A stretch of 64,000 nucleotides of DNA. It comes from an uncultured Carboxylicivirga sp. GTDB taxonomy: Bacteria > Bacteroidota > Bacteroidia > Bacteroidales > Marinilabiliaceae. Shown here in pieces: positions 16,095 through 25,545 of this stretch. The position numbers were made by a program, and so were the translations under genes. The notes below the pieces were generated by a model that ran no database searches, was not told where the DNA came from, and saw only the letters and a list, made by a program, of their open reading frames with translations. The stretch covers positions 744,001-808,000 of the forward strand of contig NZ_OY764327.1 in NCBI RefSeq assembly GCF_963668385.1, in the 5' to 3' direction. The first letter of the stretch is position 1. The number at the start of each line of letters is the position of its first letter.

Positions 16095-18251
16095 ATGAAA
16101 GTATATCAAGCTGATCAAATCAAAAACCTGGCGCTGCTTGGTAGCAGCGGCTCGGGTAAAACCACCCTTGCAGAAGCAATGCTTTTCGAAGGTGGTGTCG
16201 TTAGCAGACGCGGCGACGTTGAAAGTAACAATACAGTATCAGATTATCACCGGGTGGAACATGAATATGGCTACTCGGTTTTTTCGTCGGTATTGTTTAC
16301 CGAATACCTCGAGCGTAAATTTAACTTTATTGACTGCCCTGGATCCGATGATTTTATTGGAGGAGCAGTTACTTCTTTAAATGTTACAGATACAGCTTTA
16401 ATGCTGTTGAATACAACTCAAGGCGTTGAAGTAGGAACTGAAAACCTATTTAGATACACTGAGCAATACAACAAGCCTGTAATTTTTGTAATGAATCAGC
16501 TTGACCATGAGAAAGCCAATTACGAACAAACGCTTGAAAATACAATTGAAGTTTTTGGAAAAAAGGTGGTTGTAGTACAATACCCAATCAGTGTAGGAGC
16601 CAACTTCAATGCCGTTGTTGACGTTCTAAAAATGAAAATGTACCAATGGGGACCCGATGGTGGAGAACCTCAAATTATAGATATACCGGACGATCAGAAA
16701 GAGAAAGCAAGCGAGCTACATAATGCCTTAGTTGAAGCAGCTGCCGAAAATGATGAATCGTTAATGGAATTATATTTCGAAGAAGGAACTCTTAACGAGG
16801 ATCAAATGCGACAAGGAATTCGTTGCGGTTTAATAGCACGAGATATGTTCCCCGTATTTTGTGTATCGGCTAAAAAAGACATGGGAGGACGAAGACTGAT
16901 GGAATTTCTTGGGAATGTTGTTCCTAATGTATCAGAGATGCCTGCACCCAAAACCAAAGATGGAACTGAAGTTGCATGTGATGTAAATGGACCAACTTCT
17001 TTATTTGTTTTTAAAACTTCAGTTGAACCTCATTTAGGTGAAGTTTCCTTCTTTAAAGTAATGTCGGGTAAAGTTACCGAAGGAATGGACCTGATCAATG
17101 CAAATAAAAATGCAAAAGAACGCATTGCTCAGCTAAATTGCGTGGCAGGAAACAATCGTCATAAAGTAACTGAATTAGTTGCCGGAGATATTGGTGTAAC
17201 TGTAAAATTAAAAGAAACACATACCGACCATACATTAAACGAAAAAGGTTGCGATTATATATTCGATCCAATACATTATCCAAATCCTAAATTTCGCACG
17301 GCTATTAAAGCTCATAGCGAAAGCGATGATGAAAAATTAGGGGAAGTTTTACAACGCATGCACGAAGAAGATCCTACAATTGTTGTAGAATATTCAAAAG
17401 AATTAAAACAAATCATTGTTTTCGGTCAGGGTGAATTCCATCTCAATACCATGAAATGGAGAATTGAGAACAATGACAAAATAAATATCGAATTTCTTCG
17501 CCCGCGTATTCCTTATCGCGAAACCATTACAAAAGTTGCCAAAGCCGATTATCGACACAAAAAACAATCCGGTGGTGCAGGACAGTTTGGTGAAGTTCAT
17601 ATGATAATTGAACCATACTACGAAGGAATGGAAACTCCTTCAACCATGAAAATTGATGGTCAGGAAATTAAATTAAATGTTCGCGATACCGACGAAATTA
17701 AACTTCCATGGGGTGGTAAACTTGTATATCACAATTGCATTGTAGGTGGTGCAATTGATGCGCGTTTTATGCCTGCTATTCTCAAAGGGATAATGGAGAA
17801 AATGGAAGAGGGTCCTTTAACTGGTTCGTACGCCCGCGATATTCGGGTATTTGTTTACGATGGTAAAATGCACCCCGTTGATTCCAATGAAATATCATTC
17901 AAATTAGCTGGACGTAATGCATTTAGCCAGGCATTTAAAGAAGCTGCACCTAAAATTCTGGAACCAGTGTACAATGTTGAAGTAAAAGTACCAAGTGACA
18001 GAATGGGAGATGTAATGAGCGACTTACAAGGAAGACGCGCCATGATTGAAGGCATGTCGAGCGAAAAAGGATTTGAAGTAATCAAAGCCAAAGTCCCTCT
18101 AAAAGAAATGAATAAATATTCGACATCACTTAGCAGTATTACAGGAGGTCGCGCATATTATACAATGGAATTTGCACAATACGATAAAGTTCCGCCAGAA
18201 GTACAGGTCGAATTAATCAGATCGTTCGAAACAGTTGCAATTGAAGATTAG
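16095..18251 (+). CDS. Elongation factor G paralogue (EF-G2 type)
   Basis: The 718-residue protein has all five EF-G domains but a divergent GTPase site. The P-loop is GSSGSGKTT (16-24), and the switch II motif, normally DTPGH, is DCPGS (80-84), so the catalytic His is Ser. The NKxD motif reads NQLD. Domain IV keeps RETITKVAKADYRHKKQSGGAGQFG-like features, and domain V ends with TGGRAYYTMEF. This is the Bacteroidota EF-G2 class; Bacteroides EF-G2 is reported to support translocation without GTP hydrolysis and to matter under nutrient limitation. Whether this protein behaves the same way is inference. It stands alone with a terminator behind it. Confidence 0.88.
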   Translation: MKVYQADQIKNLALLGSSGSGKTTLAEAMLFEGGVVSRRGDVESNNTVSDYHRVEHEYGYSVFSSVLFTEYLERKFNFIDCPGSDDFIGGAVTSLNVTDTALMLLNTTQGVEVGTENLFRYTEQYNKPVIFVMNQLDHEKANYEQTLENTIEVFGKKVVVVQYPISVGANFNAVVDVLKMKMYQWGPDGGEPQIIDIPDDQKEKASELHNALVEAAAENDESLMELYFEEGTLNEDQMRQGIRCGLIARDMFPVFCVSAKKDMGGRRLMEFLGNVVPNVSEMPAPKTKDGTEVACDVNGPTSLFVFKTSVEPHLGEVSFFKVMSGKVTEGMDLINANKNAKERIAQLNCVAGNNRHKVTELVAGDIGVTVKLKETHTDHTLNEKGCDYIFDPIHYPNPKFRTAIKAHSESDDEKLGEVLQRMHEEDPTIVVEYSKELKQIIVFGQGEFHLNTMKWRIENNDKINIEFLRPRIPYRETITKVAKADYRHKKQSGGAGQFGEVHMIIEPYYEGMETPSTMKIDGQEIKLNVRDTDEIKLPWGGKLVYHNCIVGGAIDARFMPAILKGIMEKMEEGPLTGSYARDIRVFVYDGKMHPVDSNEISFKLAGRNAFSQAFKEAAPKILEPVYNVEVKVPSDRMGDVMSDLQGRRAMIEGMSSEKGFEVIKAKVPLKEMNKYSTSLSSITGGRAYYTMEFAQYDKVPPEVQVELIRSFETVAIED

Positions 18252-18273
18252 TAGTTAAATTAATAAATAGCAG

Positions 18274-18306
18274 AAAGAGGTTGTTCCAATGGGAGCAACC
18301 TCTTTT
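18274..18306. terminator. Bidirectional terminator between EF-G2 and the T9SS cargo gene
   Basis: Arms 18274-18287 and 18292-18305 pair over 14 positions with one wobble and an AATG loop, with T-rich tails on both strands. It sits between two convergent genes. Confidence 0.75.
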
Positions 18307-18327
18307 AATATCTTCATATATTACTTT

Positions 18328-19533
18328 TTAGTTATTAGTGATAATGAGGTGAACAGCTCCTTCTCTTTTTTCTTTTTCACCCTGAAAACCTTCGGCTTCT
18401 ATATTGTAAAAATAAACACCAGGTTCCGCTTTTCTGCTACCAATTCGACCATCCCATCCTTGGGCAGGATCTGTACTTGTATAAACTCGGCGTCCCCAAC
18501 GGTTATAAATAACGATCTTATAATTTTTAATGGATCGATACAACACTTTAAACTCATCGTTTTCACCAGGACTACTAAATGGTGTAAAAGCAGATGGTAC
18601 TTTTAATACAATTTCTTTTACTGTAAATGTTTCAATGTTGCTTGTAGCTTCGCAACCAGTTTCGGAATTCATCACCCAAAGAGAAACATCGTAATCTCCA
18701 GCATTTTGAAAGGTAAAAATCGGATCAGCAACATAATCCTTTCCTGCATCACCAAAGGTCCATTCCCAATCGGTTACGTTACCCAACGACTCATCTGTGA
18801 AACGTACCACCATAGGCGCCGAACCTTCTTTAGCTTCATTTTTAGCAGGATCTTCATTTTCGAAACTAAAAACAGCAGATACCGCAATAGCATTATAATC
18901 TAGTGATGTTGAAGCTGTAGGTATACCTGCGACAAATTTTTGCCCAACAACAACTGTATAGGTAGTGTTTTCAACAGGAGCCGATATCAATTTAGACACA
19001 ACTTCTGTTCCATCCATATCACCGGTCGGTATAGAAGTCCAATTATAACCATAATCTATTAACTGCGAATCGCCATTTCCTTTATGGTTATAATACACTA
19101 ACATTTTAGAATTAGGATAAGCTGTTAAGCGAAGATTCGAACATGTCTCCGACTCTTTAGGGATACTAATTGAGTCCACAGCGGCTTCGGGAACAAAATT
19201 CCAACAATAATAGGAATTTGTTTCGCTACCTGTTATCACATCCACCTTATAACCTTTTTCAGAAACAGCCATTAATACTTCTCCCCCACTCTGCTCCAAT
19301 ACATCAAATGCGCCTGTTACAGTATTAAAAGAGTACCAATTGTAACTAGCACCAACTATAGCTGGAGCAGTTAAACGTGCATTTGACATTGACGAATAGA
19401 AAAAAACCGGATCATTGTCTCCTTCAGGATATTCAGTATTTTCGGTATAAAACCCATTAGAAGTAATTTGACCTATCAACATTTTCGGCAACAAGCAAAC
19501 TACTATTATTAAAAAGCGATATATATTATTCAT
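18328..19533 (-). CDS. PKD-domain secreted protein with type B T9SS sorting domain
   Basis: The 401-residue protein has a signal peptide (about 1-21), an N-terminal region with Ig-like beta-sandwich character, a PKD domain (about 225-305; VRFTDESLGNVTDWEWTFGD, then FQNAGDYDVSLWV) and a C-terminal gliding-associated (CHU_C, type B) sorting domain (about 310-401; VPSAFTPFSSPGENDEF, IYNRWGRRVYTS, GVYFYNIEAEG). Such proteins leave through the type IX secretion system, consistent with gldD and gldE in the window. Its target at the surface is unknown. It has no obvious operon partner. Confidence 0.88.
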   Translation of the reverse strand: MNNIYRFLIIVVCLLPKMLIGQITSNGFYTENTEYPEGDNDPVFFYSSMSNARLTAPAIVGASYNWYSFNTVTGAFDVLEQSGGEVLMAVSEKGYKVDVITGSETNSYYCWNFVPEAAVDSISIPKESETCSNLRLTAYPNSKMLVYYNHKGNGDSQLIDYGYNWTSIPTGDMDGTEVVSKLISAPVENTTYTVVVGQKFVAGIPTASTSLDYNAIAVSAVFSFENEDPAKNEAKEGSAPMVVRFTDESLGNVTDWEWTFGDAGKDYVADPIFTFQNAGDYDVSLWVMNSETGCEATSNIETFTVKEIVLKVPSAFTPFSSPGENDEFKVLYRSIKNYKIVIYNRWGRRVYTSTDPAQGWDGRIGSRKAEPGVYFYNIEAEGFQGEKEKREGAVHLIITNN

Positions 19534-19684
19534 TTTTGGAACCTAATTCAACAATTCAAAACTATAACAATTCTTTTAAACGATAAAAAGTATCAACTTA
19601 TTACCTAAAATGATCCGTTTCAACAAACTCATCTGAATATTCTTAAAAATAACTATATCTCCCTATATTTATGAAATGATCTTA

Positions 19685-19692
19685 TATTTTTG
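19685..19692 (+). promoter_or_regulatory. Promoter -7 element (TAnnTTTG) for pcrA/uvrD
   Basis: TATTTTTG in the common TATATTTTTGC context lies 30 nt before the GTG start of the helicase gene, giving a predicted leader of about 20-25 nt. No exact -33 TTTG is visible. Confidence 0.55.
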
Positions 19693-19722
19693 CAAAATCA
19701 TCAATCATCATAAAGCGTAGTA

Positions 19723-22011
19723 GTGCAAAATTATTTGGAAGAATTAAACGAAGCTCAGCGTTCAGCAGTAGTCGAAATAGACGGACCTTCGTTAGTAATT
19801 GCAGGTGCAGGATCGGGAAAGACCAGAGTTTTAACTTATAGAATTGCTCATTTATTAAAGCAAGATGTTAAGCCATACCGAATATTAGCCCTTACTTTTA
19901 CTAATAAAGCTGCTCGTGAGATGAAAGAACGTATTGCTACTGTTGTGGGGCAGCATAATGCTTCCAGTCTGTGGATGGGCACGTTTCACTCTATCTTTGC
20001 TCGTATTTTACGTTTCGAGTCCAAACAGTTAGGCTATCCTTCATCATTTACCATTTACGACTCCACAGATTCGAAGAATCTGGTAAAGAGCATTGTTAAA
20101 AAAATGAAATTGAATGAAAAAGCCTACAAACCAGGCAGTGTTTTATCGCGTATTTCAGCAGCAAAAAATGATTTAGTTACTCCTGTTGCATATGCCAGAG
20201 ATGTTAATCGTATTTCGGCAGATAGAGCTTCGCAAATGCCAATGGTACATGAAATTTATGCCCAATATATGCGCGAATGCTATAAATCAGGAGTGATGGA
20301 TTTTGATGATCTTCTTTTAAATACAAATATTCTTTTTCGCGATTTCCCGGAAGTATTGCAAAAATATCAAAATCAATACGATTATATTTTGGTTGATGAG
20401 TACCAGGATACTAACTTTTCACAATACTTAATAATTAAGAAGCTGGCCGAAAATCATAAAAATATTTGTGTGGTTGGTGATGATGCTCAAAGTATTTACA
20501 GCTTTAGAGGTGCAAAAATTGAAAACATCCTAAACTTCAGAAACGATTATCCAGGATATAAAATATTTAAACTGGAACAAAACTATCGTTCATCGCAAAA
20601 CATTGTAAATGCAGCCAACAGCATTATCGATAAAAACCAAGGTCAAATTAAGAAAAATGTTTTTTCCGAAAATCCTGTTGGTAATCCCATTAGAGTTTTA
20701 AAAGCTTACTCTGATATTGAAGAAGGCTTTATTATTACAAATGATATTTTTGAACGCAGAATGAAACTCCATCAGGAGTTTAAAGACTTTGCCATTTTAT
20801 ATCGGACCAATGCTCAATCAAGGGTTTTTGAGGAAGCATTGCGCAAAAAAAATCTCCCTTATAAAATATATGGTGGTTTATCCTTTTATCAACGAAAAGA
20901 AATTAAAGATCTTATCGCTTATTTTAGGTTAACAGTAAATCCGGCCGATCAGGAAGCCCTGAAAAGAGTAATTAATTATCCAGCACGTGGTATTGGTAAA
21001 ACAACCATGGATAAAATTACAGCAGTGGCAGATTCTTCAGGACGAACAATATGGGATATTCTGCTTAATGCCAGCGCTGCTCAATTAGGAGTAAATGCAG
21101 GCACTTTAAAAAAACTCCACACTTTTGTGGCGCTTATCGCACGTTTTACGGTTCAGCTAGAACAACTTTCAGCTTATGAACTAGCAGCTGAAATAGCATC
21201 TGCCAGTGGAATTATGCATGATTTACACGGTGATAAATCAATTGAAGGCCAGGGTCGCATCGACAACATCAACGAATTATTAAACGGTATTAAAGATTTT
21301 AGCACCACCAAACAAGAAGAAGGTATAACACCAAGTTTGGTTAATTTCCTTGAAGAAGTGTCTCTTTTAACTGATCAGGACAACGAAGGTGTAGATGACA
21401 TTAATAAAATCACTTTAATGACCATACACTCAGCTAAAGGACTGGAGTTTAAAAATGTTTACATTGTAGGTGTTGAAGAAGGATTATTTCCTTCGTTGCA
21501 ATCAGTTGACAGTGAAAAAGGTTTGGAAGAAGAACGTCGCCTATTTTACGTAGCTGTTACACGTGCCGAAGAAAATGCAACCATTTCGTTTGCACGATCA
21601 AGATATAAATATGGAGAATTAACTTACAGTCGTCCGAGTAGATTTATTGGTGATATCGATCAAAGTTATCTAGAACTTAATGCAGATGATATTATCACAA
21701 ACCAGCCGCAGTCTAAACAACCTTCTATCCCTTCAAATTTTCGTCGTGTTGGCAGTCAACCTGCATCGTCACCTCAAATTAAGATGAATTACAATGGAAA
21801 TCAATCTAAACCTAAAATTAGTCTTAATTTTAATGCAGCTACTCCTGATCAGATAGTAACAGGTGCGCTGGTTGAACACGAACGGTTCGGAAAAGGAAAA
21901 GTAATTGATATTGAAGGAACAGACCCTAATAAAAAAGCAACTGTTTTATTCGAGAATGCAGGGCAAAAACAATTATTACTCAAATTTGCCAAACTTAAAA
22001 TTTTGACTTAG
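19723..22011 (+). CDS. ATP-dependent DNA helicase, UvrD/PcrA family
   Basis: A 762-residue superfamily 1A 3'-5' helicase for repair and clearing of replication conflicts. Motifs in order: Q-motif LNEAQRSAV, Walker A AGAGSGKTR, Ia ALTFTNKAAREM, II VDEYQDTNFSQY, III VVGDDAQSIYSFRGA, IV YRSSQNIV, V TIHSAKGLEF, VI LFYVAVTRAEEN. The C-terminus carries the PcrA-type Tudor-like tail (GALVEHERFGKGKVIDIEG) that binds RNA polymerase in relatives. The start is GTG at 19723 (MQNYLEELNEAQ). Distinguishing uvrD from pcrA by name is not possible here. Confidence 0.94.
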   Translation: MQNYLEELNEAQRSAVVEIDGPSLVIAGAGSGKTRVLTYRIAHLLKQDVKPYRILALTFTNKAAREMKERIATVVGQHNASSLWMGTFHSIFARILRFESKQLGYPSSFTIYDSTDSKNLVKSIVKKMKLNEKAYKPGSVLSRISAAKNDLVTPVAYARDVNRISADRASQMPMVHEIYAQYMRECYKSGVMDFDDLLLNTNILFRDFPEVLQKYQNQYDYILVDEYQDTNFSQYLIIKKLAENHKNICVVGDDAQSIYSFRGAKIENILNFRNDYPGYKIFKLEQNYRSSQNIVNAANSIIDKNQGQIKKNVFSENPVGNPIRVLKAYSDIEEGFIITNDIFERRMKLHQEFKDFAILYRTNAQSRVFEEALRKKNLPYKIYGGLSFYQRKEIKDLIAYFRLTVNPADQEALKRVINYPARGIGKTTMDKITAVADSSGRTIWDILLNASAAQLGVNAGTLKKLHTFVALIARFTVQLEQLSAYELAAEIASASGIMHDLHGDKSIEGQGRIDNINELLNGIKDFSTTKQEEGITPSLVNFLEEVSLLTDQDNEGVDDINKITLMTIHSAKGLEFKNVYIVGVEEGLFPSLQSVDSEKGLEEERRLFYVAVTRAEENATISFARSRYKYGELTYSRPSRFIGDIDQSYLELNADDIITNQPQSKQPSIPSNFRRVGSQPASSPQIKMNYNGNQSKPKISLNFNAATPDQIVTGALVEHERFGKGKVIDIEGTDPNKKATVLFENAGQKQLLLKFAKLKILT

Positions 22012-22143
22012 CTTTGCATTATCAGTTACCTGTCACTTAGATAATAGTGTAACCTACCTCCAAAAAGGAACGATTAAGAACTTTTCCTTGAAACAACCAC
22101 CATTTGGGGGGTATAAAAAAATTGTAGAAGAATTTCAGAATAA

Positions 22144-22752
22144 ATGGATTACAATTCAAATCGTAAAACCCTGGCTATGCCGGAATACGGACGTCATATT
22201 CAAAAGATGATTGACCATGCCGTTACAATTGAAGATCGTGAAGAACGCAGCAAATGTGCCAAAACAATCATCGGCATCATGGGCAATATGTTTCCACATC
22301 TGAGAGACATCAACGATTTCAAACATAAACTTTGGGATCACTTAGCTATCATGTCCAATTTTCAATTAGACATCGACTTTCCTTACGATTTACCCGAAAA
22401 GGAGTCGCTAAATGCTAAACCTGATAAAATTCCATACAAAAACAGCAAAATCAGTTATATGCATTATGGCGAACTGGTTGAGCAAATGATTGCCAAAGCA
22501 ATTGACTTTGAAGATGAAGAGCAGAAGCAAAAGTTGATTCTGTTAATTGCGGGTCATATGAAAAAATCATTATCACACTGGAATCAGGATTCTGTTACTG
22601 ATGATCGTATTTTCAATGATCTTGCTCGTTTATCAGGTGGAAAACTCACTCTAAGTGAAGGCACTAAACTTCCTGAAATACGCGAAAATTATCAGAACAA
22701 GAACCGAAACAATAAGAAACGCAATACCAAACGTAATAACGACAGAAAATAA
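22144..22752 (+). CDS. DUF4290 domain protein
   Basis: A 202-residue soluble protein of a family restricted largely to Bacteroidota. It begins MDYNSNRKTLAMPEYGRHIQ and contains the paired elements MPEYGRHIQKMIDHAVTIED and MHYGELVEQMIAKAIDFED, which look like an internal helical duplication. The last 25 residues are Asn/Lys/Arg-rich, suggesting a nucleic-acid-binding tail. It sits 32 nt upstream of murA in the same direction, a neighbour seen in this phylum. Function unknown. Confidence 0.8.
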   Translation: MDYNSNRKTLAMPEYGRHIQKMIDHAVTIEDREERSKCAKTIIGIMGNMFPHLRDINDFKHKLWDHLAIMSNFQLDIDFPYDLPEKESLNAKPDKIPYKNSKISYMHYGELVEQMIAKAIDFEDEEQKQKLILLIAGHMKKSLSHWNQDSVTDDRIFNDLARLSGGKLTLSEGTKLPEIRENYQNKNRNNKKRNTKRNNDRK

Positions 22753-22784
22753 GCTATTTTGTTACGTATTAAAACTTCCCTTAA

Positions 22785-24098
22785 ATGAACTGCTTTGAAA
22801 TTGAGGGTGGCGTGCGCTTACAAGGCGAAATCACTCCCCAAGGTGCGAAAAATGAAGCCTTACAGGTTATTTGTGCCGTATTACTGACTTCCGAAAAAGT
22901 TACTATTACTAATATTCCGGACATTGTTGACGTTAACAATCTTATTGATTTACTACATGAAATGGGTGTTAAAATCAAGAGAACCTCGCGCAACGAATGT
23001 GATTTTCAAGCTGATGACATCAACTTAGAATTTCTTCAAAGTAAAGAATTTAAAAAACGTGCTTCATCATTACGCGGATCCATTATGATTATGGGACCTC
23101 TATTATCGCGTTTTGGTAAAGCCTACTTCCCAAAACCAGGAGGAGATAAAATTGGTCGTCGTCGTTTAGATACACACTTTATAGGTTTCGAAAAACTAGG
23201 AGCTAAATTTAATTTTGATGCACAAGATATTTTCTATACTGTCGAAGCATCAGAAATGAAAGGTACCTACATGCTTCTTGATGAAGCATCGGTTACAGGA
23301 ACAGCTAACATTGTCATGGCTGCAGCTTTAACCCCTGGCAAAACAACCATTTACAATGCAGCGTGCGAGCCTTACCTACAGCAATTATGCCGTATGCTTG
23401 TTTCTATGGGGGCAAAAATCGACGGAATAGGCTCCAATCTATTATATATTGATGGAGTTAAAGAAATGAAGGGATGCATCCATAAAATACTTCCTGACAT
23501 GATAGAGGTGGGAAGTTTTATTGGCATGGCTGCAATGACTGGTTCCGACATAACTATTAAAGATGCAGGTGTTGAACATTTAGGAGTTATTCCAATGGCA
23601 TTTCAACGCATGGGAATTCAAATGGAAATAAAAGGAGATGATATTCATATTCCTGCACAGGAATCATATGAAATCGAAACCTTTATTGATGGTTCGATAA
23701 TGACAATTGCAGATGCTCCATGGCCCGGATTAACCCCCGACTTATTAAGTGTATTTTTGGTAATCGCAACTCAAGCAAAAGGAAGCGTTCTTATTCACCA
23801 AAAAATGTTCGAAAGCCGCTTATTCTTTGTTGATAAACTAATTGACATGGGAGCGCGTATAATTCTTTGTGACCCACACAGAGCAACTGTAATTGGTTTA
23901 AACAAAGAAAACATGTTACGCGGTGCTAAATTAACATCACCCGATATCAGAGCTGGAGTTGCCTTATTAATCGCAGCATTGTCTGCTAAAGGTAAGAGCA
24001 CAATCCAAAATATAGAACAAATTGACAGAGGTTATCAGAACATTGATATCCGCCTCCAAAAACTTGGAGCTAAAATAAAAAGAGTACCTGCTCAGTAA
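22785..24098 (+). CDS. murA: UDP-N-acetylglucosamine 1-carboxyvinyltransferase MurA (Asp active-site variant)
   Basis: MurA transfers enolpyruvate from PEP to UDP-GlcNAc, the first committed step of peptidoglycan synthesis. The 437-residue protein has the PEP/UDP-sugar sites GAKNEALQ and RASSLRGSIMIMGPLL. The active loop is KPGGDKIGRRRLDTH, where Asp121 stands at the position of Cys115 of the E. coli enzyme. The Cys-to-Asp form is known from mycobacteria, Chlamydia and Borrelia; it remains active but is not alkylated by fosfomycin. So natural fosfomycin insensitivity of this target is predicted. The gene follows DUF4290. Confidence 0.95.
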   Translation: MNCFEIEGGVRLQGEITPQGAKNEALQVICAVLLTSEKVTITNIPDIVDVNNLIDLLHEMGVKIKRTSRNECDFQADDINLEFLQSKEFKKRASSLRGSIMIMGPLLSRFGKAYFPKPGGDKIGRRRLDTHFIGFEKLGAKFNFDAQDIFYTVEASEMKGTYMLLDEASVTGTANIVMAAALTPGKTTIYNAACEPYLQQLCRMLVSMGAKIDGIGSNLLYIDGVKEMKGCIHKILPDMIEVGSFIGMAAMTGSDITIKDAGVEHLGVIPMAFQRMGIQMEIKGDDIHIPAQESYEIETFIDGSIMTIADAPWPGLTPDLLSVFLVIATQAKGSVLIHQKMFESRLFFVDKLIDMGARIILCDPHRATVIGLNKENMLRGAKLTSPDIRAGVALLIAALSAKGKSTIQNIEQIDRGYQNIDIRLQKLGAKIKRVPAQ

Positions 24099-24446
24099 CT
24101 TTTTAGACAGACTAAATCATCTGTTTTTAACATTTTTTAGATATGAAATATTTGTAAAATCACCTTATTTAGACTGATTCTATTAATGTTTCATATCTAA
24201 AATAGACTTTTACACCACCCCTATCCATCTGAACTACTTATATTTAACAAATGCAAGTTGCATAATATAAAAATATAAACCTTATATCCTAGCGAAAATT
24301 TCTTGCCCATTTTTGTAACCCCACATAACTTTGCATCCGCATTTAAGCCACTAATCACATTTAACTGCATGTTCATCTAAAAACCACAACATCGCATTCA
24401 TTTTTTTTTGAAACTTTAACTCGATTTTAATCAAAAAACAATTCAT
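24099..24446. other. 348-nt intergenic region with a 14-bp inverted repeat
   Basis: This AT-rich gap has no credible ORF. It holds a perfect inverted repeat, TTTTAGATATGAAA at 24135-24148 and its complement at 24189-24202, 40 nt apart, which may be a long hairpin ending murA or a pair of protein-binding sites. A consensus promoter element for the thioredoxin pair lies at 24326-24333, leaving a long leader of about 105 nt with an T-tract near 24400. Confidence 0.6.
24326..24333 (+). promoter_or_regulatory. Promoter -7 element (TAnnTTTG) for the thioredoxin pair
   Basis: TAACTTTG is an exact consensus match, followed by GCATCCGCATT. It predicts a leader of roughly 105 nt before the ATG at 24447. 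Confidence 0.5.
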
Positions 24447-24977
24447 ATGAAGCAGCTAAAATTAATATTAGCTACTGTGTTTGTGAGCGTTTCATTCTTG
24501 TCTTTTATTGATGATAAGAATCAAACGGAGATAGGATTGGAAATTGGAAACCAAGCTCCAGCCATCGAATCACAAACCCTTAATGGAGCAAATTTTGATC
24601 TGAGTAATTTAAAAGGTAAGATGGTAATTCTAAACTTTTGGGCATCATACAATGCACAATCGCGCATGAATAATTATCAACTAACACAGATCTATGAACA
24701 ATTTAAAAACACGTCTTTTCACAACGGACAAGACCTGGCGATTATTAACATCTCTTTAGATCGTTTTAAATCTCCACTAAATCTAGCAATTCTACAAGAT
24801 GAAATTGCCGATTTTACTCAAATCTGCGACTATGCTGGTAAAGAAGGCAATATCGCAAGAGAATACCACATCAACACTCCGGTTACCATCTTATTGGATG
24901 GCGAAGGACGAATTCTGGCCAAAGATGCCGGATTGTCGAAAATAGAAAAATCGCTTAACTTCCTATCGGCGATTTAA
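24447..24977 (+). CDS. Thioredoxin-fold (TlpA/AhpC-TSA like) protein lacking the CxxC motif
   Basis: The 176-residue exported protein (signal segment about 1-20) has a TlpA-like fold: GNQAPAIESQTLNG, LKGKMVILNFWAS, and the cis-Pro region NTPVTILLDGEG. At the position where relatives have WCxxC it reads SYNAQSR, with Asn69 and Ser72 in place of both cysteines, so it cannot do thiol-disulfide chemistry. It is followed 20 nt later by a canonical WCKPC paralogue. It may bind or regulate the partner, but that is inference. Confidence 0.8.
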   Translation: MKQLKLILATVFVSVSFLSFIDDKNQTEIGLEIGNQAPAIESQTLNGANFDLSNLKGKMVILNFWASYNAQSRMNNYQLTQIYEQFKNTSFHNGQDLAIINISLDRFKSPLNLAILQDEIADFTQICDYAGKEGNIAREYHINTPVTILLDGEGRILAKDAGLSKIEKSLNFLSAI

Positions 24978-24997
24978 AGCTTTTAAACTTTACTTTT

Positions 24998-25525
24998 ATG
25001 GCACGAAGATTAACACACTCCATTGGAGCGGTAATTGTATTGGCTATACTTTTCTGTTTTGATTTATCAGCACAAAAAAAAGGAACAAGTATGGGTAATA
25101 TAGCGCCAGCTATCAAAATGAAGAATCAGGATGGAGAAACCATCTCTCTTTCAGATTTGAAAGGAAAAATGGTTCTAATTGATTTCTGGGCTAGCTGGTG
25201 CAAACCATGTAGATACGAAAATCCAACAGTTGTTGCTGCTTACACTAAGTACAAAAACGAATCGTTCAAAGAAGGTGAAGGTTTTACTGTTTTTAGTATT
25301 TCGCTAGATAAAAGTGCTGATGCATGGAAAGAAGCCATTAAAACAGATCAATTACAATGGCCATACCATGTATGCGACTTTAAGGGATGGCAAACCCGTA
25401 CAGCAGTCATCTACGGTGTAAGAGGTATACCTAACAATGTTTTAATTAACGGACAAGGAATAATTGTTGCCAAAAACCTAAGAGGACCAGCATTAGAGGC
25501 TCATCTAAAGACTATGCTCAAATAA
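24998..25525 (+). CDS. TlpA-family thiol-disulfide oxidoreductase
   Basis: The 175-residue protein has a signal segment (about 8-25) and a thioredoxin domain with WASWCKPCRYENP, active cysteines 68 and 71. The cis-Pro loop is RGIPNNVLINGQG. It reduces or oxidises disulfides of envelope proteins. It is a paralogue of the Cys-less protein just upstream (shared LKGKMV, the FWAS segment and GQG near the end), showing a tandem duplication in which one copy lost its active site. A terminator follows. Confidence 0.9.
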   Translation: MARRLTHSIGAVIVLAILFCFDLSAQKKGTSMGNIAPAIKMKNQDGETISLSDLKGKMVLIDFWASWCKPCRYENPTVVAAYTKYKNESFKEGEGFTVFSISLDKSADAWKEAIKTDQLQWPYHVCDFKGWQTRTAVIYGVRGIPNNVLINGQGIIVAKNLRGPALEAHLKTMLK

Positions 25526-25545
25526 AGCTGACAACATAACACTTT

